Source: Methylomonas lenta (GTDB taxonomy: Bacteria; Pseudomonadota; Gammaproteobacteria; Methylococcales; Methylomonadaceae). Taken from it: DNA of 64,000 nucleotides. The position numbers and the translations under genes are program-made. Below are positions 9,357-17,181 of the stretch, in pieces (positions within the stretch are counted from its first letter, which is position 1; each line of letters starts with the position of its first letter). Under the pieces are notes generated by a model. It ran no database searches and was not told the origin of the DNA. It was given only the letters and a program-made list of their open reading frames with translations. The DNA lies in assembly GCF_001644015.1 (NCBI RefSeq), contig NZ_LUUI01000066.1, positions 1-64,000 on the forward strand, given 5' to 3'.

Positions 9357-10277
9357 ATGGAATTATCGTGTAATGATTTATTTTTGCTGAGCCAATGTGC
9401 AATATCAGCAGCATGTCAGGCTGGGCATGCTATTGCGAAATATTCGAGAAGTGATTTATCTGTAAGTACAAAAGATGGTGGTGCAAGTTTGGCTGCGCAG
9501 GTGGTCACTGAAGTTGATCACTTGAGTCAGGCTATTATCTTGCAAACTCTGCTACCCACCTGCGAGATGTTCGATTTAGCCTTATTATCTGAAGAAAGTC
9601 CTGATGACGGAGAACGTCTAAACAAGGATTTTTTCTGGAGTATCGATCCTTTGGATGGCACCTTGCCTTTTATAGAAGGCGTCCCTGGATACTCGGTATC
9701 TATTGCCTTGGTGTCTCGAGCGGGCGAGCCAATCATAGGCGTCGTCTATGACCCATTAACCCAGACGGTTTACCATGCGATTATGGGGCAAGGCGCCTGG
9801 AAGGACGGCCAACCCTTAAAGCCCATCGAATTGTCGAAGCCAGCGGCACAAACTCTGCTATTCCTCACGGACAAAAGCTTTGCTCAAGATCCGCTTTACC
9901 CTGCTACCCTGATCGAACTGGATTATCTAGCGACCGAGCTAGGTTATGCCGGTGCCGCATTGAAGTTACAAGGCGGCGCGGCGATGAACGCTTGCCAAGT
10001 GCTGACGACAAAACCAGCGTGCTATTTCAAATTCCCTAAACCGCAAGTCGGTGGCGGAAGCATTTGGGATTATGCTGCGACAGCTTGCCTTTTCAACGAA
10101 GTTGGGTTGCCGTTTAGCGACGCTCTTGGCCGGACATTGGTGTTGAACCCAGAAGGATCAACTTTTATGAATCATTGCGGGGTTTTATATTGCCATGATC
10201 AAGATATTGCTGATCGGATGATTCGGGCCTACAACAACTTGAGTCAGATAAAAAAGCAATTTAAGGTTTCTAGCTAA
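9357..10277 (+). CDS. Inositol monophosphatase/CysQ-family phosphatase
   Basis: ATG 9357 is preferred over GTG 9351 because AAGGAG lies five bases upstream of it. The product has all metal-binding motifs of the Li-sensitive phosphatase superfamily: VVTEVD, the LLSEES glutamates, SIDPLDGTLPFI and the C-terminal GGGSIWDYAA. Members remove a phosphate from inositol phosphates, 3'-phosphoadenosine nucleotides or sugar bisphosphates, and sequence alone does not separate these here. It follows the kinase gene by about 18 bp, so kinase and phosphatase are probably cotranscribed. Its stop codon overlaps the stop of the convergent proA fragment. Confidence 0.85.
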   Translation: MELSCNDLFLLSQCAISAACQAGHAIAKYSRSDLSVSTKDGGASLAAQVVTEVDHLSQAIILQTLLPTCEMFDLALLSEESPDDGERLNKDFFWSIDPLDGTLPFIEGVPGYSVSIALVSRAGEPIIGVVYDPLTQTVYHAIMGQGAWKDGQPLKPIELSKPAAQTLLFLTDKSFAQDPLYPATLIELDYLATELGYAGAALKLQGGAAMNACQVLTTKPACYFKFPKPQVGGGSIWDYAATACLFNEVGLPFSDALGRTLVLNPEGSTFMNHCGVLYCHDQDIADRMIRAYNNLSQIKKQFKVSS

Positions 10278-10852
10278 CCCCTCAAATGGCCATCCCCATA
10301 AGCCACCCATTTGTAGGTTGTTAGCTCGTCAGGCCCGACAGGACCACGGACATGAAGTTTATCCGTGCTAATGCCAACGACTGATCCCAAACCGTAATCG
10401 CCGCCACCGGACAATCTTGTTGAGGCGTTAATCATCACCGATGCCGAATCAACCTGCTCTTCAAATTGTTGGGCCAACTTCAGGCTTTGCGTCACAATGC
10501 CATCGGTATGTCCCGATCCAAAGTGGTTGATATGGTCAATAGCTTCTTCAATACCATTCACGATCTTTACCGAAAGAATCGGCGCCAGATACTCGGTATG
10601 CCAGTCCTCGTCTGTCGCCGGTTGAATATTTGGCAATAGCTTTCGCGTTTCTTCGCAGCCTCGTAGTTCGATTTTGTTTTCAACAAATGCCGCTTGCAGC
10701 AGTGGCAAAAGCTGTTCGGCACATTGTTGATCGACCAGCAGGGTTTCTAACGCGTTACAGACCTGAACGCTTTGGCATTTCGAATTTATTGCGATGGCGA
10801 CAGCCTGTTCCGGATTTGCATCTGCGGCGATGTAGAGGTGGCAAATACCATC
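10274..10852 (-). pseudogene. proA: C-terminal fragment of gamma-glutamyl phosphate reductase
   Basis: The frame is ProA-like from about 10852 down to stop 10274-10276. It contains DGICHLYI, the catalytic-cysteine segment VCNALETLLVDQ, EYLAPILSVKIV, FGSGHTDGIVT, SASVMINASTR, and the end ISTDKLHVRGPVG. These correspond to roughly the last 190 residues of an approximately 420-residue enzyme; the N-terminal NADPH-binding half is missing. Upstream the sequence joins directly to the 3' part of sbcD in another frame, so this is a rearrangement junction and not a working gene. The first ATG in frame is at 10708, well inside the conserved domain. Confidence 0.85.
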
Positions 10853-11928
10853 GTAATGTTTAATGTGCTGATCTTTAATAAGCGTATGGGAAGTTGCGCT
10901 ATAGCTTCTTCAATTTGCTGGCGAAGACTAGGCTCTGGTTTATCAAGCCGAATTCGCAATTCCAACATTGGTCTTTGATCCATAGGTAAATCATCCAGCT
11001 GTAGGCTTTCCAATTGCTGGATCACCTCAGGTAATACTGCGAAATCTTTACCGTTGGGGATTCGTAATAGATCGATACTACGGGGTATCTTTAGGACAGA
11101 GACATCTGCGGCTTGATTTGGCTTGATATCAACTTGAAGTACCTGGTGGTGATAATCAGACTCATCAAAAGACATCGGGATCGGCGACCCACTATACCGA
11201 ATGTGTTCCTTGCCGCCAACATGCTGGGCTAAATGTAAATGGCCCAATGCAACGTAGACTATGTTTTCGGGGAATAGCTCAAGAGGCAAAGCATGTTGAT
11301 TGCCGCCGAGAATCTTCCGTTCGCTTAGTTCTGATAAAGCTCCGTTAACCATATAGCAATGCCCGGTCAGGATCATCCGAGAATCTTGCCCGGCTTTTTG
11401 GGCTAGTTGGTCAACAAGTTCGGCATATAGGGATTTCATGCCGGAAATTAATGGGTCGGACTCATCAATATTTGTTGGCAGGTCAGCATTCCGCAAAAAA
11501 GGCATGGCTCCACACCAAGCCCTTATATCTCCGGTAGAATTCGTCAAGGGCACTAGTAATCGATCCCAATCGATATTGCCTTCCTCGTTACGCGACAAAC
11601 CACCTACAACGTGCACACCTAGTGCATTTAAGATTGGCGAAGGTGCATCCAATCTTGATGCAGAGTCGTGATTACCGCCGACTAAGATGATAGAAAGACC
11701 CGGTAAGCTTGTTCTGGCGTTAACCAAAAAATCATACAGCTGCGCTTGCGCAGTAGCTGGGGGATTGGCAGAATCGAAAATATCACCGGCAACAATCAAA
11801 GCATCCGCTTCATTGCTTTCCAAAGCATCTAAAAGCCAGTTCAAAAATTGTTGATGTTCGAAATGCCTCGAGACGCCATGAAGTTGGTGGCCTAGATGCC
11901 AGTCGGCTGTGTGGAAAATTCTGAGCAT
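10786..11928 (-). CDS. sbcD: SbcD-type exonuclease subunit, C-terminus replaced at a junction with proA
   Basis: The 380-residue ORF has the Mre11/SbcD metallophosphoesterase motifs: HTADWHLGHQL, VAGDIFDS, LVGGNHDSASR, MILTGHCYMV and VALGHLHLAQHV. The native sequence ends near RLLKIST; the remaining residues are an out-of-frame reading of the proA fragment, so perhaps 20-40 C-terminal residues are lost. SbcD normally works with the SbcC ATPase to cleave hairpin and blocked DNA ends. No sbcC lies downstream and the next gene remnant is proA. Catalytic residues are intact, so a residual product could be made, but partner binding is doubtful. Confidence 0.85.
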   Translation of the reverse strand: MLRIFHTADWHLGHQLHGVSRHFEHQQFLNWLLDALESNEADALIVAGDIFDSANPPATAQAQLYDFLVNARTSLPGLSIILVGGNHDSASRLDAPSPILNALGVHVVGGLSRNEEGNIDWDRLLVPLTNSTGDIRAWCGAMPFLRNADLPTNIDESDPLISGMKSLYAELVDQLAQKAGQDSRMILTGHCYMVNGALSELSERKILGGNQHALPLELFPENIVYVALGHLHLAQHVGGKEHIRYSGSPIPMSFDESDYHHQVLQVDIKPNQAADVSVLKIPRSIDLLRIPNGKDFAVLPEVIQQLESLQLDDLPMDQRPMLELRIRLDKPEPSLRQQIEEAIAQLPIRLLKISTLNITMVFATSTSPQMQIRNRLSPSQ

Positions 11929-11929
11929 T

Positions 11930-12220
11930 GATTAAATAACCCTTGGTTAGTGGTTTAAAATGCCTGAAGTGATTGGCCCATCGTCCTAAATGATCGGCTG
12001 TGGTTTTTGCATCCCATTTATGACTGAAAAAACCGACGATAAACTCTTGAATATCGTGAATAGTGCTTTTTCCAGCGGAGTTTTGACCATAAAGCAAGGT
12101 CAATGCCGCCAGGGGTATTTTTGTATATTCTCGAATACCTTGGAAATTTTGCACTCCAAATGAAAATTCTGTTTTCGAGTTTCGATAATATGTTTCAAGC
12201 TTTTCAGTAAGATCTTCCAA
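11930..12220 (-). pseudogene. N-terminal fragment of an AAA/ABC-type ATPase
   Basis: From ATG 12220 the frame encodes FGVQNFQGIREYTKIPLAAL followed by LLYGQNSAGKST, the beta-strand and Walker A motif of SMC/RecF/OLD-like ATPases, then helical sequence to about RWANHFRHF. Past about 11940 the frame runs as an out-of-frame reading of sbcD and stops at 11810. The Q-loop, signature and Walker B are absent, so only the first 90 or so residues of a much longer protein remain. Proteins with this start (DUF3696/OLD-like) are frequent in defence loci, but the remnant is too short to assign. Confidence 0.65.
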
Positions 12221-12324
12221 GATTAATGTCCTTTTTGGTCGATTGCCATGCAGTCAATAACGCATCCACCAAGCAAATATTCACCCATTTACAGCGCTGT
12301 AAGAATACTTAACGTGACTTGGTG

Positions 12325-12783
12325 TTAAAGCTCGCCGGCTAGTTTTAATACTTCTGCTTCCAGTTTTTCAGAAAACCTGAAATTCACTTGCCTGAACTGG
12401 GCCAAAATATCGGAAACGGATGCAATGACGTTTTGTTGTTTGGCTTTGAGAAGAATGCCCAACAACCCGGTATATTTCAGATCCAATTGTTTAGCGAGCT
12501 TTCTGGCTTTTAAATCATCCAGAATCATCACATGATCGCCCGGCATTTGCACTGCCAAAGCAATGGTGCTGGCTTCGCCTAAGTCAACACTGGCGTTCAA
12601 AAGCCGCAGATAATTTTTATCCTCTACGACATTGACCGTCATCCAGTTTGCTAAAGGTTTGCCAAATTCCTGCGCCACTTCCTCGGTGAGATGAATGGTT
12701 TGATACAACTTTTGCAGAATATCCAGCCGATTAATATTGTCCAGAATGATCATGCAACTGGTGTTGGAAATCATATCAGGCAT
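12325..12783 (-). CDS. DUF3368 PIN-like toxin
   Basis: ATG 12783 (MPDMISNTSCMIILDNINRL) overlaps the antitoxin stop by eight bases; upstream in-frame starts would lengthen that overlap. The product of about 152 residues has a PIN-like core: an early NTSCMIILDNI strand, LGEASTIALAVQ (conserved Glu), and VMILDDLKARKLAKQLDL (acidic DD). The end LLGILLKAKQQNVI fits DUF3368 proteins. These are predicted metal-dependent RNases paired with UPF0175 antitoxins, which is exactly the partner upstream. It is the last gene of the long minus-strand run that starts with the sigma-54 activator. Confidence 0.82.
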   Translation of the reverse strand: MPDMISNTSCMIILDNINRLDILQKLYQTIHLTEEVAQEFGKPLANWMTVNVVEDKNYLRLLNASVDLGEASTIALAVQMPGDHVMILDDLKARKLAKQLDLKYTGLLGILLKAKQQNVIASVSDILAQFRQVNFRFSEKLEAEVLKLAGEL

Positions 12784-13003
12784 TTTCAAAATCCTGTCCA
12801 ATGTCATCGGCAGGGTAATTCAATACCGATACCTGATAACGCCCTAATAGCTCCATAAAGGCGCGTTTGGAAAACCCCGCCATTTGCGCCGCCTGGCCGA
12901 TAGATAACAGGCCTTTTTCATACAACTTTCCCGCCAGTAGCAATTGAATTTCCTGGGCGTCTATATTGACGGTATCGGGTAACTGGACTTGAATCGTTTG
13001 CAT
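12776..13003 (-). CDS. UPF0175-family antitoxin
   Basis: ATG 13003 starts MQTIQVQLPDTV, with in-frame extension upstream ignored because it would overlap the preceding gene. The 75-residue product has the UPF0175 pattern: an N-terminal beta strand, ALYEKG-like LAGKLYEKGLLSIGQAAQMAGFSKRAFMELLGRY (a helix-turn-helix), and a short acidic tail YPADDIGQDFENA. UPF0175 proteins are the usual antitoxins of DUF3368 toxins. The start lies two bases after the stop of the HEPN gene, so it is likely translated from the same message. Confidence 0.82.
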   Translation of the reverse strand: MQTIQVQLPDTVNIDAQEIQLLLAGKLYEKGLLSIGQAAQMAGFSKRAFMELLGRYQVSVLNYPADDIGQDFENA

Positions 13004-13005
13004 GA

Positions 13006-14400
13006 TTATTCCTCTATTTTCGTAAGTTGCCGATCGGCCCAATTAGTCACGTTATTAAACCACTCACCTAATCGCCTTGAGCTAAATTTATCTTCTTTAA
13101 GTTCATCAACACCAAATTCATTTAGCACTCTCAAAAGAGTGATTTCACACAACTGGGCTCCGACATAAACGCCTTGCCAAACCTCATCCGACCTTGGTGA
13201 AATACTGCCATGTATCAATTTAGAACGTAAGTCGTATGTCTTCTTAACCTTTGCACGCCATGTTTCACGATCATCAGGCTTTTCGAAACAAAATGCAGAA
13301 ACACGATCAGACACTAAACGTGAAATGTCATCGTGCTCTTCAGTCATCACCATGCGCTCAAGGGCCGTAACATATTTCACGACGCGAGTTGAAGGGCTTT
13401 TTTCGCGAGAAGCTTCGCCAAACCACTGAGCAGCATCGAGGAATCGCTGGCTTAACGGTCTAGCTAGAGCAGGATCGACTGCTAATTCCAAGGCTACGCC
13501 AAAGAGATTCAATATATTGGTGTGCTCAGGAGAAGATAATCCGACAGACCAGCCATCCGTAAAATTAACTTGCCCAAACACACTCGATGAAAGCGATGCT
13601 TCCAGTTCATTAGAATCGGACAAATACAATTTAGCTCGACGATCCATGAAAATTGCCGGCCCTTGTATTTGCATCTTATCTGTCCATTCTGCGCCCAACA
13701 TCAGATGTAAGCAATCGAGCGCGGAAGTAACAGCCTGTTCTGCTATTTCGCCTGACGTTTCGCGGTCATAGCCTTTAATTTCAACTTCGGCGACCCATTG
13801 AAATTTACGATAATAACGTAGTGCGTCCTTCAGCAGCCGACGCGAATATTTATTATCTTCATGTCCATTGTCTTCAGTTCTTTGGCGTAACTTATCCAGA
13901 AATACCCGGCGAATACTGGTTCTGTTATGAAACTTTATTGGCCCTATAACTAATGCTTCAGGATCTTTAGTTCGCATTAAATGACAAGGGATGAAATAAG
14001 TAACATTTTTTAAATGGGTCTTTGCCTGTTTAACTGAAGAAGCTATAACTTTGTCAACTTCTTTAGTATTAATGGGCCTATTTTCTCGAAGAAATCGATT
14101 TACCATTATCCGTGAAAATATTTCTCTAAACTTTTCGAGCTTTATCTTCTTTTCTAATCCATGTTGTTTTGCAATATTGCTGCTTAATTCGATTAATAGC
14201 TCACTTGCGGCGCGGCCGCAGATCATTTTTGCCGAATTATTACTGGGATGAGGTATTTCGCAAAAACTGTCTTCCTTGGATATGCTAAGTAGACCCTGGC
14301 TTTGAATCTGATCCCACAACCGTTCACACTCTGCAAAAATAAACTTTATATCCTCAATCAGTTGTTTTTTTGAATCCATAAATACCGTTTGATTTTGCAT
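13006..14400 (-). CDS. ApeA-like HEPN-domain protein (probable abortive-infection RNase)
   Basis: The first ATG is 14400 (the frame opens at a TTG, 14418, and another ATG lies at 14379). The product is about 464 residues. Near the C-terminus an alpha-helical domain contains YVTALERMVM, SRLVSDRVSAF and TYDLRSKLIHGS. The last has the HEPN R-x4-H motif, with Arg398 and His403 counted from 14418. This arrangement resembles the Apea-like HEPN domain. HEPN proteins with RxxxxH are metal-independent RNases common in anti-phage and toxin systems. The N-terminal 300 residues are not recognised. The gene lies 52 bp after hsdS and two bases before the antitoxin. Confidence 0.7.
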   Translation of the reverse strand: MQNQTVFMDSKKQLIEDIKFIFAECERLWDQIQSQGLLSISKEDSFCEIPHPSNNSAKMICGRAASELLIELSSNIAKQHGLEKKIKLEKFREIFSRIMVNRFLRENRPINTKEVDKVIASSVKQAKTHLKNVTYFIPCHLMRTKDPEALVIGPIKFHNRTSIRRVFLDKLRQRTEDNGHEDNKYSRRLLKDALRYYRKFQWVAEVEIKGYDRETSGEIAEQAVTSALDCLHLMLGAEWTDKMQIQGPAIFMDRRAKLYLSDSNELEASLSSSVFGQVNFTDGWSVGLSSPEHTNILNLFGVALELAVDPALARPLSQRFLDAAQWFGEASREKSPSTRVVKYVTALERMVMTEEHDDISRLVSDRVSAFCFEKPDDRETWRAKVKKTYDLRSKLIHGSISPRSDEVWQGVYVGAQLCEITLLRVLNEFGVDELKEDKFSSRRLGEWFNNVTNWADRQLTKIEE

Positions 14401-14452
14401 GTCGCAGATAGCAATCAATCAAGTTGGTTTGGTGTTGGCTGCACCAATAATT

Positions 14453-15607
14453 CTATAGTTTGCCAGCAAAAGCTTTTTGGCTGAGGGATTTAAAAAGAGA
14501 TTCTGAAAATTGCAGGGATTCTTGTTTAAAGTTGATTGAAAAAGTTACTTTTTTATAAAGTTCTTCATATTTATTTTGTAGCTCAATCGCGGGCAACAAA
14601 ATATTCAATGTTCTAATGTCAGTAAAATTCAGTCCGGCCTTTACAGCAGACTTATTTTTTGCTTTAAACTGTGTAACACCTGCCTCAGAAGAAAGATATG
14701 CAGCAAAATATCTTGGATTCAATTTATCTTGTTTAACCCTTAATAAAGCTAAATGTTGATTTATATAACTACCTGCAATTTCCTCAGTAACGACTGCTGC
14801 TCTTCCTAAATCAGCAGTTATAGAAAGTAAAACATCGCCAATTTGAGTTTTAGTTCTATTAGCTTCAGCTCCAACAGGAGCGTTTACGTAGGCTAAATCA
14901 TTTAATAGCAGCTTGTTCTTTGAAACATTTTGTATCCGAATGAATTTATCTCCCGAGCTACTGTAATGTTTAGCCCAACCGCGCGATCCACTAGTTAAAA
15001 AAATCAAGCAATCATCTAATTCTCTGACATCCCACCCCTTCGGATTAGTCACCGGATCGCCGAACATATCCAAAAACACCGCGCGGAGAAATTGGTCGGC
15101 GAGTTGGATGGCTTGCTGGTTTTTACGGCGCAGGCTGTCGGCTTTGTCGAGTATCGCAGCGATGCGTTTTTGTTCGGCTAATTTGGGTAAGTAAATTTCT
15201 ACAGCTTCTAATTTACCTTTTGTAATGTGTTTGAGCCCAACTCCGCCATGAGCATGATCAATAATATGAGTTAGTTTTGAATTTATTGCATGGCGCAAAT
15301 AGTTTTTATCAACAACGTTTTCATCAATATCTACCCTGAATATGTGTTGATTCAGAAATGCTTTACCTCTATTCCAAAAAAATGCACCAAATGAAGTTCC
15401 TGGAGTACCAGACCAGGAAAACAATAAATCACCAGACTGAATGTGAAACCTATCTTCGACCTCAAAATTGCAATAGTTAAAAGACTTTGTTTCATCATTT
15501 AAATTTTGGATACGAACTATCGGAGTACCGGCTTCCGCCCATTCCGATGGTTTAAATGCACGACCATTTTGTAAATCACAGACGCTTCCAAATGAAACTA
15601 AATTCAT
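14453..15607 (-). CDS. hsdS: Type I restriction-modification specificity subunit
   Basis: The 384-residue protein has two target-recognition halves. The first (1-155) begins VSFGSVCDLQNGRAFKPSEW, contains TPIVRIQNLND and ends in the conserved helix LAEQKRIAAILDKADSLRRK. The second (175-384) has GDPVTNPKGWDVRELDD, KFIRIQNVS and a final coiled-coil segment ending FKSLSQKAFAGKL. Each half reads part of a bipartite DNA target. Its ATG overlaps the hsdM stop by one base (TAATG), so the two are translationally coupled. Its AT content is clearly above that of hsdM and hsdR, as is usual for exchangeable specificity genes. Confidence 0.93.
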   Translation of the reverse strand: MNLVSFGSVCDLQNGRAFKPSEWAEAGTPIVRIQNLNDETKSFNYCNFEVEDRFHIQSGDLLFSWSGTPGTSFGAFFWNRGKAFLNQHIFRVDIDENVVDKNYLRHAINSKLTHIIDHAHGGVGLKHITKGKLEAVEIYLPKLAEQKRIAAILDKADSLRRKNQQAIQLADQFLRAVFLDMFGDPVTNPKGWDVRELDDCLIFLTSGSRGWAKHYSSSGDKFIRIQNVSKNKLLLNDLAYVNAPVGAEANRTKTQIGDVLLSITADLGRAAVVTEEIAGSYINQHLALLRVKQDKLNPRYFAAYLSSEAGVTQFKAKNKSAVKAGLNFTDIRTLNILLPAIELQNKYEELYKKVTFSINFKQESLQFSESLFKSLSQKAFAGKL

Positions 15608-17181
15608 TAAAGCATCCCCTCTAACTCTTTCAACTCATCCTGAATCTCATCGACCAACCCCATCCACTGCTGCAATATCGCTTTCGGGTCTTCGTATTCT
15701 TCTTCCTGATGCACAGTTTCCTTATACCGATTGACCGATAAGTCATATTTATTAGTGGCAATCTCGGCTTTACTGACCCAGAAACAAGCTTGGGTTTTGT
15801 CATTGGCTTCTGTGTCGGCGATGGACTTATCGCGGTTTTGATAGGCTGCCAGTACCTTGGGTAAATCGCCGGCAAAACTCAGCGGATTGCCTTGCTCGTC
15901 CTGATACAGCGGGTCGCGTTTGTCGTCCAGCGAGTAGCCGTCGTCTTGCACGTCGTAAAACCAGACGTGATCGGTGGCTCCGCCTTTGGCGAAAATCAAA
16001 ATTGCAGTGGCGACGCCTGCATAAGGTTTGAACACACCGCTGGGCAGGTTGATAACGGCTTCCAGCTGGTTGTGTTCGATTAGTAATTGCCGCACGGCTT
16101 GATGGGCGTTGGAAGAACCGAACAACACACCTTGCGGTACGACGGTGGCACTGCGGCCGCCGGGTTTCAGCATGTGCAAAATCAGGGCAATAAACAACAA
16201 TTCGGTTTTTTTGGTTTTGACCAGCCGCAAAATCAGCGGGTTGATGGTGTCTTCGTCCAAACTGCCTTTGAAGGGCGGGTTGGCAAAGATCACATCAAAG
16301 GCATTTTGCTCAAGCTCTGGAAAATGATTGGCAAAACTCTGCGCCAAGGTGTCTTGATAATGGATATCTGGATTGTCAACACCGTGCATGTACAAATTCA
16401 TGGCGGCAATGCGCAACATGGTGTTGTCAAAATCAAAGCCATGAAACATGCGGGTTTTGATGGTTTGCCATTGCTCCTGGGTTAATAAATCACCGGTGTA
16501 AATTTTTTGGCTGACGGTTTTGCCCTGATCGTCGATGAGCTCTTCCTGCATCACGCCCTGTTGGCTGCTGTAGATTTCCAGCAGATATTCCATCACGGCC
16601 ACCAAAAATCCGGCGGTGCCGCAAGCCGGATCGGCTACCACTTCACCTGGTTGCGGATCGAGCATCCAAACCATCAGTTTGATGACATGGCGCGGGGTGC
16701 GGAACTGGCCGTTGATGCCGGCAGTGGTGAGTTTGCTGAGCAGGTATTCGTATAAATCGCCTTTGGTGTCGCCGGCATCCAGCGGCAAGGCGTCGATCAT
16801 TTCGATGGCTTTAACCAACAGGCTGGGTTTATCGATGACCATGCGGGCATCTTTCATGTAATCACCAAAGCGGCTATCGCTGGTGTGCTCGCGAAAATGC
16901 TTGAACACTTCATCGCGCACCAAATTCATCAGGCGCTCGGCATCTTCGATATGACTGAATTGGCTCCAGCGCAGATATTGTTCGTTATCCTTAAATCGTC
17001 GGGTAAAACTACGTCCGGTGCGGTCAGCGCGTTTTTCGTCGCGGCTTTCGTTGATGTCCAGCAGCTTGGCGAACATCAGGAAGGTGACTTGTTCGATGAC
17101 GGTCAAGGGGTTGGCGATGCCCCCTTGCCAAAATTCCAGCCAGAGTTTGTCGATTTTGTTTTTCAGTTCGCCGGTAATCAT
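15607..17181 (-). CDS. hsdM: Type I DNA methyltransferase subunit
   Basis: The 524-residue N6-adenine methyltransferase has an N-terminal helical HsdM_N domain (MITGELKNKIDKLWLEFWQG), the SAM-binding motif ADPACGTAGF (about 183-192) and catalytic NPPF near residue 300 (DVIFANPPFKG). RTPRHVIKLMV precedes motif I as in other HsdM proteins. It methylates the adenine of the HsdS-defined site and is part of the restriction complex. Its ATG overlaps the hsdR stop by four bases (ATGA), and its stop overlaps hsdS. Confidence 0.95.
   Translation of the reverse strand: MITGELKNKIDKLWLEFWQGGIANPLTVIEQVTFLMFAKLLDINESRDEKRADRTGRSFTRRFKDNEQYLRWSQFSHIEDAERLMNLVRDEVFKHFREHTSDSRFGDYMKDARMVIDKPSLLVKAIEMIDALPLDAGDTKGDLYEYLLSKLTTAGINGQFRTPRHVIKLMVWMLDPQPGEVVADPACGTAGFLVAVMEYLLEIYSSQQGVMQEELIDDQGKTVSQKIYTGDLLTQEQWQTIKTRMFHGFDFDNTMLRIAAMNLYMHGVDNPDIHYQDTLAQSFANHFPELEQNAFDVIFANPPFKGSLDEDTINPLILRLVKTKKTELLFIALILHMLKPGGRSATVVPQGVLFGSSNAHQAVRQLLIEHNQLEAVINLPSGVFKPYAGVATAILIFAKGGATDHVWFYDVQDDGYSLDDKRDPLYQDEQGNPLSFAGDLPKVLAAYQNRDKSIADTEANDKTQACFWVSKAEIATNKYDLSVNRYKETVHQEEEYEDPKAILQQWMGLVDEIQDELKELEGML

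Noticed and set aside
10630-10978. Plus-strand ORFs over the proA/sbcD junction
   Set aside because: Antisense to recognisable ProA and SbcD coding sequence.
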